Shown: positions 34,981 to 47,112, numbered from the stretch's first letter. The stretch: 64,000 nt of DNA from Astrothelium macrocarpum (GCA_021030915.1 JAGEMR010000038.1:62001-126000); one strand, 5' to 3'. The notes: generated from the letters alone by a model not told the origin. Made by a program: numbers and translations.

Positions 34981-37423
34981 ATGAATATTGTACCACCACC
35001 TCCTCCCCCCGAAATCCAGGCTCCTCCGCCGCCACCAGATGTAGAGGCTCCACCACCTCCGCCATCTGACGACGTGCCCCCTCCACCTCCACCTACGGCC
35101 AATGGCACAACGACTGATGAAGCAACAGCCCCGAAGAAGAAGAAGAAAGGATGGGGAGCCGCCAAGGCTCAGCCTCTGAGCATCGAAGAGATCTTGAAAA
35201 AGAAAAAAGAAGCTGATGAGGCAGCTGCAAAGGTACGCAACCCTCCAAAGGACTTCGTCTCACAGAAACCCCACCCTAAACAATTTCTCATTCAACTGAC
35301 TCGATTTTATACTGCAGCCAAAGTTTTTGACCAAAGCGCAACGAGAGAAGTTGGCTCTTGAAAGACGACAGAAGGAGGCGGAAGAGCAGAAACGAAAGCT
35401 TGAAGCTGAGCGATCGTCATCAAAAGCTACTTCAAATGGGGGCCCCGCAAATGGTGTCAATGGGCATTCGAAGTATCAAGCAACTGCATCTTCCAATGGG
35501 GAGGTTCGACCGGCAATACCTACCGGTCCAAGGGCCTTACGGCAACCCGAAATTCCTACTGGACCCGCAGCAATGAGGAGTTCTGTACCCAACAAAGGGT
35601 ACGACATGGCACCGCCTCCGCCTCCTAAGCCAGTCGCGATCACTGGCTCCATCGCTTCAAAGTCGGAAAAACGACCGACGGCTGAAAATGCTGAAGCTGT
35701 GCTAATCCGGCAACGATACATGGGAGCAGATACGAATACGTCCACTTTCTCTGCCAAGAAAAAACGAAAGAGAACTACCGAAAAGAAGTTCAACTTCGAA
35801 TGGAACGCTGAAGAAGACACAAGTCCAGACTACAATCCTTTGTATCAAGCCAGGGCCGAAGCAAATTTCTTTGGACGAGGTCGCCTGGGTGGTTTTGCTG
35901 ATGACCAAGACTTGGGCGCTCGTAAATACGCAAGGGCTTTAGAAGCACGTGATGGTGAGGCCGGTGCTGCAAGAGCACAACAAATAATAGAGATGGAGCG
36001 AAGAAGGCGTGAAGAAGGCGGGAGAAATGCGCTTGATAAGCATTGGAGCGACAAGAGGCTCGACCAAATGCGCGAAAGAGATTGGCGCATCTTCAAGGAG
36101 GACTTCAATATCAGTACCAAAGGCGGCTCTATACCGAATCCAATGCGGAATTGGGGTGAATCCGGTCTACCGAAACGTCTGTTGGAAATCGTGGATGCGG
36201 TTGGCTATGTTGAGCCTTCGCCCGTTCAAAGAGCTGCTATACCCATTGCTTTACAGTCTCGAGACTTGATTGGTGTTGCCGTCACTGGTTCTGGTAAAAC
36301 GGCAGCGTTTCTACTTCCTCTCCTAGTCTACATCTCCGAGCTCCCGCCTCTGAACGAAGCAAGCAAAAATGATGGACCCTACGCCATCATCCTTGCACCG
36401 ACTCGTGAGTTGGCCCAGCAGATAGAGATTGAAGCGAAGAAATTCGCAACCCCGCTTGGCTTTACCTGCGTGAGTATTGTCGGCGGCCATAGCATTGAAG
36501 AACAGTCCTACGCTCTCCGTGACGGCGCTGAAATCATCATTGCTACTCCTGGACGTCTTGTTGACTGCATTGAACGTCGTGTTTTGGTGCTCGGCCAATG
36601 CTGTTACATCATCATGGATGAAGCCGACCGCATGATTGATCTTGGATTCGAAGAACCCGTCAATAAAATACTCGACGCACTGCCTGTCCAAAACGAAAAG
36701 CCCGACACAGACGATGCCGAAAACGCGATTGTGATGAGTCAGCATCTTGGCGGTAAAGACAGATACAGGCAAACAATGATGTACACAGCGACCATGCCCC
36801 CTGCTGTCGAACGAATTGCAAGGAAATACCTCCGTCGCCCCGCTATCGTCACCATCGGCAATGTTGGTGAGGCTGTTGAAACGGTTGAGCAGCGTGTAGA
36901 GTTTGTGGCGGGCGAAGATAAGCGCAAGAAGCGCCTCGAGCAGATCCTCAAGAGCGGAGATTTCGCACCTCCAATCATCGTATTTGTCAACATCAAGCGT
37001 AATTGTGACGCCGTCGCTAAGGAGATCAAACATATGGGCTACAGCTCAGTTACTTTGCACGGAAGCAAGACACAGGAGCAGCGTGAAGCTGCGCTTGCGA
37101 GCCTACGAAATGGCAATACTGACGTACTCGTTGCGACTGATCTGGCGGGTCGTGGTATTGATGTGCAGGACGTGAGTCTTGTAGTCAACTTTAACATGGC
37201 AACGAACATCGAAAGCTATACGCACCGCGTGGGACGAACAGGTCGTGCCGGCAAAAGCGGTGTTGCTATTACGTTCCTGGGTAATGAGGATGCCGATGTC
37301 ATGTACGACTTGAAGCAAATGCTGCAAAAGAGTAGCATCAGCAGAGTACCAGAAGAGCTGCGGAAGCACGAAGCGGCACAACAGAAGCCAAACAAGGGGT
37401 CGGCAAAGAAGCCCATAGAATGA
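34981..37423 (+). CDS. PRP28: Pre-mRNA-splicing DEAD-box ATPase PRP28
   Basis: Exons 34981-35232 and 35318-37423 (85-nt intron) encode 785 residues. The N-terminus is an extended proline-rich tract. Helicase motifs appear in order: the Q-motif region (SPVQRAAIP), Walker A (AVTGSGKTAAF, about residue 407), PTRELAQQ, TPGR, DEAD within IIMDEADRM (about 517), YTATMP in place of the common SAT, FVNIKRNCDAVA, TDLAGRGIDV and HRVGRTGRAGKSG (about 719). With the segment GGSIPNPMRNWGESGLP before the Q motif, this is PRP28, the DEAD-box protein that displaces U1 from the 5' splice site during spliceosome activation. The start is the ATG at 34981. Confidence 0.97.
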
Positions 37424-37593
37424 CAGAAATGTATTGAGTTGGTATCTAGGTAGCTAATCCTGGGTAAGACCGTGAAGAGAATGAAAATAAGATAACCCAA
37501 GGACATTAGCTCCTTCCTGCAGAGTTTCTGCTCACGAACGACGTCTGCAGTCTCGCATCACGCTGTAAACGATAGAACAAGCATGGTTTTATT

Positions 37594-39393
37594 TTACGTC
37601 TGTTCCTCTTCATCGTCCTCCTCAATATCCCAAATGTCCCATCCCTCCCTCACCTTGCAGTTCGACTCGCTGTCTTCCTTTGGTATTCGGGCCAGTCCTC
37701 GAATGCGCTCTTTGACCGTCTGTCGTCCCTTCTTCGAGAGTATTTTGTACACTCTGGCTGGCAGCCCACCTGCGTGCCCTTCAAGAGCACATGCATCCTG
37801 CACAAAAACGAGCGTGAACCATTCCTTTCGCACCCGTTCAATCACACACTGAAGCTCCTTGCGCAGCAGCATATTCTCATCCAGATGACGGTTCAGCTCA
37901 GCAACTTCGCCGTCAAACACCCATTGCAAAAGTGCAAGATCCTCCATCAATTTCTGGGCGAGGGCATCGAACGCCAAATTCTCCACCAGATCCTCGATCC
38001 GTCCTCCCAACTCGACACAATCCTCATCCGCAAGACCACCCTCTGTCTCGTCTGACACGCCATCACCATCCCCACTCCCCCTACCTCGAAGGTATTCTTG
38101 GCAACCCTCTGCTGTCTTATCAAACGCCGGATTACGCGCCTTCACAAACGCCTCCACCCACGCACACAGCGTCCCCGTCTTCACCGCATCGCAAACCCCT
38201 TCCTCTCTCAACCCCTTCACCACACGGCCCATCGCCTCCAGCCACGGCGTCGCCGGTCTCTCGTGCAAACCGCCGCCACACCATCGCCCGCTAAGCCAAC
38301 GCTGCGCCTCGCGTCGAGCCTTTGCACGCTGCCACGTGGCCAAAAGAGCGCGCTCGAGCTGCAGCGCGTGCACCACGGCGTTCCACTTGTCGCTGCGCAT
38401 CGCGGTGGTGTGGGAAGTGGACCGCGCGAGCCGTGACAAGGAACGTTTGCCGAAGCTTTTGGGGAGGTGAGCGGCGTAGGACTCGATGAGGCGGGCGCGG
38501 TGGTAGGCGCGGGCTGCTGTGAGAAGAGCGGCGATGGTGGCGGGGGATGGGTGGAGTGCTGGGGCGTTCGAAGGTGGTGTGGTCGAGGTGGAGGAGGAAG
38601 GTGGTGTGGAGGGAGTGGAGCATGTCCAGTTACTTGGACCCGGTTCAGAAGAGGGAGACGAGGATGTAGGTGAGTTGTGCGAATCGGATGAGGGTGTGGA
38701 AGCTGATGTTGGGGAGATTGTTACGGGTGATGAGTTGCAGTGCAACTTGGGTCTCCACGGCCTCCAGCTCCTTTCCTTGCTTTGCTGCTGTAGGGCAGCT
38801 TGGCCTTTCTCAGTATACGAGATCAGCATTGCCTTCTGCGGAAATACCAATGGATCTGCTTTTTCGACGGAAGGCGTGCAACTTCTGGGCGTGTTACTGC
38901 CCGAGAATCCATCCCATTCTGCTTGTGCACCCGCCCATTCGTGCGTGCCAACTTGGACGTCTGTATACTTCGACACATAGTCCTCCTTGCTACGGGGCCT
39001 GTCGAGGTATGCGTTTACAGTGCGAGCGTCTCCAAGATCCGCTTGACATACTTCTTTGACAAAGGCTCCGGTGCGAGAGAGCATATTGCGTAAGCCAAAT
39101 ATGCTTTGGCGATTTGCGGGAACGGACATAGTGTTTTCATCGGCTGTTTTGATAGTGGTTAAAGTAATTGCAGTCGAGGGTATGGAAGGATTAATGGGCT
39201 TGATGCTTGTGCTTCCATTGCCATTGCAATTCGTGCCGTAAGCCAGAGGCTTCGTCTGGTCTTTGGCATTGAGGCCAAGATCAGGAGATGCAACACCGTT
39301 TGATAAGAGCCGTCGTTTGGGAGAAGGACTCTGGGCGCGTTCTTTGCGCTCGATAGACTCGGAACTGGGTCTGAGCTCTTGCAAGGAGGGCAT
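37594..39393 (-). CDS. Uncharacterised conserved-looking fungal protein
   Basis: A single-exon frame of 599 residues starts at the ATG at 39391-39393. I cannot assign a family. The first third is Ser/Pro/Thr-rich and probably disordered. A short distinct block follows (SIFGLRNMLSRTGAFVKEVCQADLGDARTVNAYLDRPRS... EWAGAQAEWDGFSGSN). The C-terminal half is helical and rich in Leu, Arg and Glu (AARAYHRARLIESYAAHLPK, LNRHLDENMLLRKELQCVIERVRKEW) and ends in an acidic tail (DIEEDDEEEQ). There is no signal peptide or membrane segment. The ORF length, reduced stops and codon pattern support a real gene. It is convergent with PRP28. Confidence 0.75.
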   Translation of the reverse strand: MPSLQELRPSSESIERKERAQSPSPKRRLLSNGVASPDLGLNAKDQTKPLAYGTNCNGNGSTSIKPINPSIPSTAITLTTIKTADENTMSVPANRQSIFGLRNMLSRTGAFVKEVCQADLGDARTVNAYLDRPRSKEDYVSKYTDVQVGTHEWAGAQAEWDGFSGSNTPRSCTPSVEKADPLVFPQKAMLISYTEKGQAALQQQSKERSWRPWRPKLHCNSSPVTISPTSASTPSSDSHNSPTSSSPSSEPGPSNWTCSTPSTPPSSSTSTTPPSNAPALHPSPATIAALLTAARAYHRARLIESYAAHLPKSFGKRSLSRLARSTSHTTAMRSDKWNAVVHALQLERALLATWQRAKARREAQRWLSGRWCGGGLHERPATPWLEAMGRVVKGLREEGVCDAVKTGTLCAWVEAFVKARNPAFDKTAEGCQEYLRGRGSGDGDGVSDETEGGLADEDCVELGGRIEDLVENLAFDALAQKLMEDLALLQWVFDGEVAELNRHLDENMLLRKELQCVIERVRKEWFTLVFVQDACALEGHAGGLPARVYKILSKKGRQTVKERIRGLARIPKEDSESNCKVREGWDIWDIEEDDEEEQT

Positions 39394-40114
39394 GTTGAGA
39401 TTCAAATAGTTTTATGAAGCAATATTGTTGTTGGGGGTCTCCCTATTTGAAGGTAGAAAGATTGATGGTAGCTGAATCAACTTTGGGGATGGAGATGACA
39501 ACGGTGAAGCAACAGGATTCTGAATGAGAGGAAGATTGCGGCTAAGAGTGTGCGGTTCCAAGACATGGTTGCGAATCTGGCTTTGTCAGTATCTTGCCAC
39601 GAAGGGATGGTGATTTGACAAGTACGCGTACAACAAGCGTGATATCTGAAGGACCGGCGTAAGCCAGCAACATATTGCAGTGAAAGCACTCAGAAAAAAG
39701 CCGGGAGGCAACTCAGATGGATCGGCAACGCAATAGTGCAAGAATGTGAAAAAAATTGACATTATTATGTACATGCGCGTAAGGCCTGTGGCCGGAAGAA
39801 ACGCAATACTAGATCCATCCGTATGCGACCACCATATTATCCCAGTTTTTTTTATACCCACAATGCCCCTCCCGGTCCCAATGCAGCAAAGAAACACAAA
39901 GGGGACAGGGAAAAGACTCGAGCCGCTGACGTTCCTGAAATCTAAACACGTGGGTGCAAAAGATTAGAAATAACCGCCATGTCTCGCCGGAACGTTTGAT
40001 ATGTTGCACGGATAGAAGAGAAGCTGCGCGCGCTTTCCTAGAACTCATCATCTGACTATTCAAAACCTTCAATCTTCTTTCATATCGTGTTCTTGAAAAG
40101 GAGACGTCCATTAT
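39394..40114. other. Intergenic region
   Basis: About 720 bp. A minus-strand frame at 39586-39897 contains a hydrophobic stretch but has no family match or clear splice partners, so I do not call it. It is a probable promoter for the 599-residue protein. Confidence 0.45.
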
Positions 40115-43100
40115 TCACACTTCACCATAATACAATGCTTCCAAGCCCTCGCTTTGCTTCTGCTCTGGGCCATCGCCTTTGCCTTTGTTTTTCCGTTTCC
40201 AACCCATCTTCATCCGGTCTTTCATCTTTTTCATCTCCGCCCAGCCCGCTTCATCATCTTCGTCCTCGCCATCGGCGGCCGAGGTCAGATTATTGAGCCG
40301 ACTCATTCGCGAAGGTGAGCCTCGCGGTCGATCCACTGCTTTGACAGTAGCGTGTCTATTCTCGGCATCACCTAACAGGCCACCTGCGGATGGGGGCCTG
40401 TCCAGGCCAGACATGGTCGAGGCGCGCGCATTGCCACTGGTAGTGTGCAGTGGCTGGACCGTGTTTTCGGAGGCGACGCTGCCATTGCCTGCATCTGCGG
40501 TTACTGGTCTGTACCTTGAAGGTTGCCCAATAGTGCTGCGCTCTGAAGGGGCAATGGAGGGTGCGTATCCACCTTGTTGATTCCCTGAGAGCCCCAGCCC
40601 GCGTATCGAGCCCGCATAGCCAGCTGACGGAGGATTCATCATACTCATTGTGCGAGGACTGGGCTGGCTTTGCATTGACATCGGATTCGCCAGTGACGGA
40701 GCGCCGGTGCCAATGGTGTGTCTTGCATTGCTGAAATTTGTTGGAGGGGTAGTCATGCTCATCGTCCTGCCGTTTGCACCAAGTGATGGTGGAGTCAGAA
40801 GACCGTTTTGGGGCGGCATTTGTACCTGCTGCCCATTCATATTCATCATGTTGGGCATCTGGCCAATCCCAGCCATCTGAGACATTGGTGGAAGCTGTGG
40901 TGCGACCGTGTTTCCTTGTTGCCCTTGCTGCAAAGCCATCATCTGCTGCATCCATTGCATTTGCATAGCCATGTATTGTGTCATTTGCTGGTTCATTTGC
41001 ATCTGTGACATTTGGGCAGGATCCATCATTGGAGTCATGCCGCCCATGCCCATACCCATGTTCATACCCATGCCCATGGGCATGCCAGCCATTCCAGCCT
41101 GAGGCAATCGTCCTGGCATGTTATTGGGTAATGGCATGTTCGATCCAAAACCTGTGGCAGCATTAGGACTACCTCGTCGTGCCGCTCGAGCACGCTCTTC
41201 TCCCGCAATAACTCCAACAAGACCACCGGGAGGAAGGCCAGAACCAGAATTTGAACCACCATATACAGAGCCTGCACCATTATTGTTGAATGAGAGAGTC
41301 TCACGCATGGGCTGCTGAACCAGACCTGCACCATAATAAGGATCCATTGGTAAGTTTTTCGCAAATGGCGGTAGATTGCCGCCAGCCGTGGCACCACTCA
41401 GGGCAGGACCGGGTGCGCCTGGAAATGCAGACTGAGTCGGAATCGAGTGGGTAGATTGACTCAGTCGCGTTGGTGGACGATTCTTGCTGGGAAAGCCATG
41501 TGCTGCCAGGATGCCGAGGGGAACATCTTCATCCTCATCATCGCTCGTCTTCGAACTTTGACCAGGAGAACTGTCAAAATTAATGGAAGAGTCGAAGCCG
41601 GCGGTAAGATTTGATCCAGCAGTACTTGACCGATCCATGCCTGGCCGTGGTTGGCCATTTGGCAATTCCGAGGGCTGCTCTCCAGTCACCTTCATCATTT
41701 TTTGACGATAAACTGCCAGATGTGCCTCCTGTTTCTGCCTCTGCTTTGCCAATTGTCTATTCCGCTCACTTTCGTCTTCATCATCATATGCGTCCGAATC
41801 ATCTGAATCTTCGTTCTTGGTTTGTTCATTGAGCTGTGTAGCTTCTTGGTGTCGTTTGTAAATCTCATATTGCGCTGGTGTCATGACTTTGTTCGAGACT
41901 TGCCCAGCTCGAGTAGGTGATGACTCTTTTGCTTTTGGCCTGATCGCCATGCTTGCAGGGCCAAGAGGTGATGAATCAAACAGGTTATCTCTACCTTGCA
42001 AATGTGGTTCAAGCTTTGTGGCACATGGCGTTGCATCATGAGAGTCTGCTCTCCACGCAGATTCAGACGATTCGTCATCAAAAAGACTGGCGGCAGCAGT
42101 GCCTGGAGATTGGCGGATATGGGATTTTGCACTATCAGTGGAAGAGGGTTGGTAAATATCCATTGAAGATGCTGCGGAAAAACTTAGTCGTTTGTTGTTT
42201 CTTGAGCTGACTGGAGACTCTTGTCTGGTTGTGATTTCGGTCTCGACTTTCCCACCAAATGCATGGTTGTCATTGATGGAACCCATTACGATTTGCGAAT
42301 CGTCGTCTTGTAGAAGTCCGCTGTAGACCTTAGAATTCCGGATTCGCGTCACACTCGTCCCTGATGCTCCGTATTCATTCAACTTGGCACGGTTTACGCC
42401 AGGGTGCGTGAGCGGTACATCTTCAAAACTCGAATCGGTAGACTCCATACGAAAGTGTCTTCTAATGTCGCCTCTCCGCTCTGGGCTAGGTGATGCGCGA
42501 GTTGGTCGTGGAGAAGTAATTAACCCCTCGTGGGAGCTCTGGCTTCCCCATGAGTATGGTGATTCTTCTACCTCTTGGGGCTTATCTGCTCTCAGGGGCG
42601 AGGGTGTATGACTTAATCGGGAAATTACTTTTGGTGGAAATAAAGGTTCGGTTTCCTGTACGTATCCGATTAATAACAAAAAAAGAAAGGGAAAAGAGGA
42701 AATGAAGAAAAAATAAAAAAAGAAGAAAATAAAAAAAGAAGAAAATAAAAAAAGAAGAAAATAAAAAAAGAAGAAAATAAAAAAAGAAGAAAATAAAAAG
42801 GAAAAAAAGAAAAAGAAAAATTCATTGATAACTTACAGATCGGTGCAACGCAGTAGGAGATGGAGATGATGACTGCTTTACATTTTGGTCAAGAGTCACA
42901 CTGGACCTCTTTCCCAGGCCATCAAACATGTTCGTTCCAAAATCAACTCCAAAGTCTGTAGGATCAAGACTTGGGCCGAGATCAGGCTTTGGAGCTGGAA
43001 CAGCTGTGCTTGCGTAGCTACTCTGAGTTGCGTAGCTGCTCGTCGTTTGTGCCCTTTCCCTTGTTGCCATTGTGTTATCAATCTGCACTTGGGTTGAGTC

Positions 43101-43670
43101 GACACCCGTTTTTGGTCTTGGGGGCGGAGATGATGTCCTCTTCCCAATCCTACCAAAAGAAAAAGTCCTTTCCTTGTGTTTTGGGGGAGGTGGAAGATCT
43201 TTGAAAGTGTTTACAATTGGATGGAATGTGTTCGATTTGCGTACTGGAAACAGTTCGTCGTCTGGGTCGGCTTGAGGGAGAGTGGAGTGGGAACTGAAAC
43301 GTGCCGAAGCCGCGGAAGAAGAATCATAGTATCCGGTAGAGGTCGAATTGGTAGTATTGCCGCTGCCGCCGCTGCCCCTATCCCAAGTCAGTCTCCAATT
43401 GAGTGGTCTGGAGTCACGCTGGTTGCAAGACCTGTTGCTGCCGACACTGTCGTCTTCAGCGCTCGGTCTTTGCTGCGGTGAACCAAACAACCTCCCTCCG
43501 CTGAAGCGCTTCGTCACCGCTGGCGATGAATCAAAAGAAATTGTGGCGTTTGGCTGTGGTCTTTCGAGAACTCGAAAGGATGTCTGGACGTTTTCTGGTG
43601 GGTGTTCATAGTCGAGAGCATTTCCTGATGATTTCCTCCTCCCAAAGCCTTTGCCAAACTTCATAGGCAT
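40115..43670 (-). CDS. Large low-complexity fungal protein, Met/Gln-rich, function unknown
   Basis: Exons 42837-43670 and 40115-42655 (181-nt intron) give 1124 residues. The basic N-terminus (MPMKFGKGFGRRKSSGNALD) and blocks such as GNTTNSTSTGYYDSSSAASAR and FGTNMFDGL recur, as I recall, in uncharacterised Pezizomycotina proteins. A charged segment (MTPAQYEIYKRHQEATQLNE... NRQLAKQRQKQEAHLAVYRQKM) is probably a coiled coil. It is followed by DVPLGILAAHGFPSKNRPP and a remarkable Met/Gly/Gln-rich region (PMGMGMNMGMGMGGMTPMM, MQMNQQMTQYMAMQMQWMQQ) resembling prion-like domains. The C-terminus is basic (KMKDRMKMGWKRKNKGKG). The intron contains a 16-bp minisatellite. No enzymatic function is suggested. 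Confidence 0.85.
42715..42794. repeat. 16-bp A-rich minisatellite inside an intron
   Basis: Five head-to-tail copies of AAAAAAAGAAGAAAAT are seen at 42715-42794, flanked by further A/G-rich sequence. On the coding (minus) strand it is a long polypyrimidine tract between donor and acceptor of the 181-nt intron. The unit is not a multiple of three, consistent with non-coding DNA. Confidence 0.9.
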
Positions 43671-45188
43671 GTGGAAGGTATGAGAAAGGGGCGACTTAGG
43701 GTTCCGGTGGAGTTGAGTGGTGGATCGACAATCTGTTGCTCACTCGTATGCGGCTTACAGGAGAGCTGACAGTGTGGCGGTGCTGACAACGGGCAAATCG
43801 TGCGGAAAAGATAGTTCCTAGCAAGTAAAAATACCAGCGACGATTTGGCGGAGAGAGTGAGGGGTATCAATGGCCGGATCGGTCAGTGGAAAGACATGTA
43901 AAGACCAAGTGGTACAACAGGGTGAACGAGCGCGCTATCGATCAGAGGCCGGGAATGAAAAGGCTACCTGCAGCGCGTCAAGAAGCGTCAGCCAACGTGC
44001 CCTGATGTTGTGCGTTCTCAGGCGTCCAGACAGTGTCATAAGTCATCAACCATAGCAATGCAAATGCTATGCGGTGGAGCGACAGGAGCTGCAGGCCGGG
44101 TAAACAACCAATGTGTGGCAAGGGGCCGCAGCGTTGAAGGACGGGTGTAGCAGGAGGCAGGCCTGCACAAGAAGCACACCAATCTGGCCTGACCCGTGGC
44201 GAGAAACGAGCGTGGAGCGTTGGAGAGAGGTGGTGCAAGGGAAGCGTCGAAGGAGCAGCCAGCGGGTCACTTGTTGACTGCGGCAAACTGTGGATGCTGC
44301 CAAACTCCGCCGGTGGCTGGTGATGAAGGGGGCGGGCAGGTGTCGGAGCGATGGCGTGCAAGCTCACCTTGGGCAGTCCGGAAGCAAGAAGCAATTAGCA
44401 ATTAGAAGATTCGACGCAGCAGCAGGCAAACGAACGGAGAAGAAAACGCTGCCAACGTCCTCAGGAGAACGAGCCGAGTCGGGCAGTGTGGCTCCTCGCA
44501 CTCGCTCACCACTAACCACTAATTAACTAACTTATGACTTATTGCTGCGGATACCTTTGACGCCACGCCTGTCGATCACGCTACGCAGGTGGCAGATGGC
44601 ACGATTGCAGCCCACAGCACTGCCGCTGGACGAAACAGAATGCACACCGTGTCGACTCCTGCTGCACGGCCAAATGCTCATGACTCTCTCCCCACGCGTC
44701 CCGCTCGCTGTCGGCCATTGGGTCATGTCACTACCAAACAACACGATCCGCAATCCCTCCCGCCCTCAAAACGGTTTCGTGTGCCAGCCGCAGCCCGAAC
44801 CGCCAACATCCTCTGAAACTTTTGCTGCTCCATTGTTTTGCTTTGCTCTGCTCAGCGCACTTTGCCCGTGAACCATTGCGCTCATCCGAAGCTCTGCGCT
44901 TGCTGCTCTCGCTCCCGGCTCCACCCCTGATGGACTTGGATGTGCCTGACAAGACTTCTCTTGGCGCCTCCGCTAGGCAGATCGGGAGAGGTTGCGTGCA
45001 TACGGGGTTTAGTGTGCGCAGCATTGGAGAAGCGTGCGGCTCAACAGGGTCTCGTCGCGATCGGCATGGCCTTTTCCAGCTCTCCAATTGGTGCAACTCC
45101 TCTTCACTTGACCCTTTGCTATGCCGAGCTCGTCTTCTGCGTGATTACCTGGACATATTCCCAGCCAAAATTTTTCTTCTTCGTCGAC
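43671..45188. other. 1.5-kb divergent promoter region
   Basis: Lies between the starts of the Met/Gln-rich protein gene (minus) and the methyltransferase gene (plus). ORFs up to about 140 codons have no family resemblance. An in-frame extension upstream of the methyltransferase to 44940 is not supported by family length. Confidence 0.45.
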
Positions 45189-46389
45189 ATGACGGCCACT
45201 GTCTATTCTCATCATGCCCGTTCGGGCTTTGCGGATGGCGCCAGCTATGACCAGTTCAGACCTTCATTTCCGGAAGAAACCGTCAACACTTTGCTTGAGG
45301 CCCTTAGGGTTGCTGGTGTTCCGGGCGCCACAATCATCGATCTTGGTGCCGGTACGGGCAAATTTACGGAGCTTTTGGCCCATCGTGAGGAGGCTTTTCA
45401 AATCAAAGCAGTAGAACCACATGAGGGAATGAGGCAAGTCTTGGAAGCTAAGCGACTGAAGAATGTCCAAATCGAGGAGGGCATGGCCAATAGGATCCCA
45501 GTCGACAACGAGAGTGCCGATGCGGTAATCGTCGCTCAGGTAAGGCCGTCCCTTCAGCCTTGTCCGTAAGATTTGTGAAACCTTCCATAAACCCAACACA
45601 CTCAGGTCTCCAGGGTCCTATTTTACTCCTGCCGTGATTGCAGATCTACTGGGAAATTGATTCTTGATTGCCCATTCAACGGATATTGCACTCCACAAAT
45701 TCCGTTGTTTCAGTTTATCTCATCCATTTATTTACGAAATTGTTTTCCTTAGGCCTTCCATTGGTTTGCCAATGATGAGTCTCTTCATGAATTTCATCGT
45801 GTTATTAAACCTCATGGCTGTCTCGGGCTTGTGTGGAATATTGAAGATTGTGCGAATCCAGACTTGCTACCCAAACACGCCGTCGCGCTGATTCCGTAAT
45901 GTAGACAATGCAGCACGATCGCATGTCGCTGCAACATCGTGGGAAGCCGATCTCCAAGATTTGACATGGTCCTTTGACGACGGCACTCCACGATATCGAC
46001 ACGAGAAATGGAAAGAAGTTTTCGACAGGCAACTCAAGTCTAATCCGCTGAGTCTTATTGTGGCTGCCGATCCACTATTCTCCCTTCCTCTAGCATCACA
46101 TGAATGTAAATGGACCGTTTGGCTCACCAAAGATGATTTGATGAAGCGCTATTGGACATTGTCTCAAATAGCGGTACTGGAGGGTGAAGATAAAGAGGTC
46201 CGAGTCATCTAAATACCTGATCCTAATCTACTGCTCATGCATATGTGACAGAAAACACGCCAGGCTTTCTTACACGCTCTTGAGAAAGCCGATGTGGAGT
46301 TGAATGAGAAGGGTGAAATCGCTCTGCATGGTTCTACGTATAGTTTTTGGACGAGCAAAATCCCTTCGGACCCTCAGCCCATGGAATAA
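45189..46389 (+). CDS. Class I SAM-dependent methyltransferase
   Basis: Exons 45189-45539, 45753-45849, 45905-46197 and 46252-46389 (introns 213, 55 and 54 nt) encode 292 residues. The Rossmann methyltransferase motif I is IIDLGAGTGKFTELL (residues 49-63), the acidic motif II is KAVEPHEGM, and motif III/IV regions are NVQIEEGMANRIPVDNESADAVIVAQAFHWF. This matches small cytosolic methyltransferases of the Methyltransf_11 type (yeast Crg1/Tmt1-like, UbiE-like). The substrate is unknown. The second donor (GATT/gtgcga) rebuilds the family motif WNIEDYN. The first intron is long for this locus. It is the last gene before LSM6 and the accessory block, and its relation to that block is open. Confidence 0.9.
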
Positions 46390-46691
46390 GAGGATATCTT
46401 TCGAATAGCATCTTCACAATCCTAGAGACACCATGGCAGACGAAAGGCGTAGAACAATCTTGAATCTGGAGCTAAAATACGAGCACTATTGCAAAGCCGT
46501 CTATCAGGCTTAGTGCTTAGATTGTATCTGGGCGAATGTGGAGCGATTTCAAAGCTATTAGCATCGCCATGCGGCAAAAGGATAAATTACTGCTGCTTCT
46601 TGCAGTCATTGCATCCCCTCTCTAATTACCGAAGATAGTGCAAAGCTCGTTCGCTCCTGGAATTCAACTCGATGGTTTGACCAACGAAATC
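46390..46691. other. Convergent intergenic region
   Basis: About 300 bp between the 3' ends of the methyltransferase and LSM6 genes. Nothing recognised. Confidence 0.5.
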
Positions 46692-47112
46692 TCACGTATC
46701 AGCTGAAATGTACATGACTGCCCATAACGTTAGTTTGATCTAATTGACTGTTACGGTAGAAGTTGAAAATTTAAACGACTTCAAGGAAAGTGTTCTCACC
46801 GTTGTTGCCTCGCACAAATGCATCTCCATAATTCCTCCGTAACTTCCCATCTAGGTACTCTTTCGTGTCTTCCAGGGCAATGTTCATGTATCCATCCACA
46901 GACTGTAATTCTCCTGGGTGCACTTTCAGCAATTTCCCAGCAAACCTGATGTCAAGATTGAGATGATTCACTTGAGGCAGCAATGTGAAAGATGGTCTTT
47001 GTCAAATACCTTTGTAAACAACACCTGAATTGAGCTTGACAGTAACAGGAGCACCCAAGATTTCACTCAGAAACCCCGAGGGGTCTTTCGCTTCACTCGC
47101 ACCGTTCTCCAT
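46692..47112 (-). CDS. LSM6: U6 snRNA-associated Sm-like protein LSM6
   Basis: Exons 47010-47112, 46800-46913 and 46692-46717 (introns 96 and 82 nt) encode exactly 80 residues, the usual LSm6 length. Sm1 and Sm2 motifs are intact: FLSEILGAPVTVKLNSGVVY, then GELQSVDGYMNIALEDTKEY, GDAFVRGNN and a C-terminal VMYISADT. LSm6 belongs to the heteroheptameric LSm1-7 (mRNA decay) and LSm2-8 (U6 snRNP) rings. The three-exon structure is unambiguous because all phases match. It marks the left housekeeping border of the accessory block. Confidence 0.97.

Noticed and set aside
34914..35165. Gly/Ser-rich minus ORF
   Set aside because: Antisense shadow of the PRP28 proline-rich N-terminus.
39477..39897. 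Two overlapping minus ORFs with hydrophobic stretches, possible small membrane protein
   Set aside because: Frames cannot be joined into a protein with a recognisable family, and the hydrophobicity follows from local T-richness.
40908..41166. Cys/Pro/Met-rich plus-strand ORFs
   Set aside because: Antisense shadows of the Met/Gln-rich protein gene.
42715..42794. CRISPR-like regular repeats
   Set aside because: Head-to-tail units without spacers, inside a eukaryotic intron; it is a minisatellite.
44940..45188. In-frame N-terminal extension of the methyltransferase
   Set aside because: Related methyltransferases begin close to the MTATVYS start, and the extension looks like untranslated sequence.
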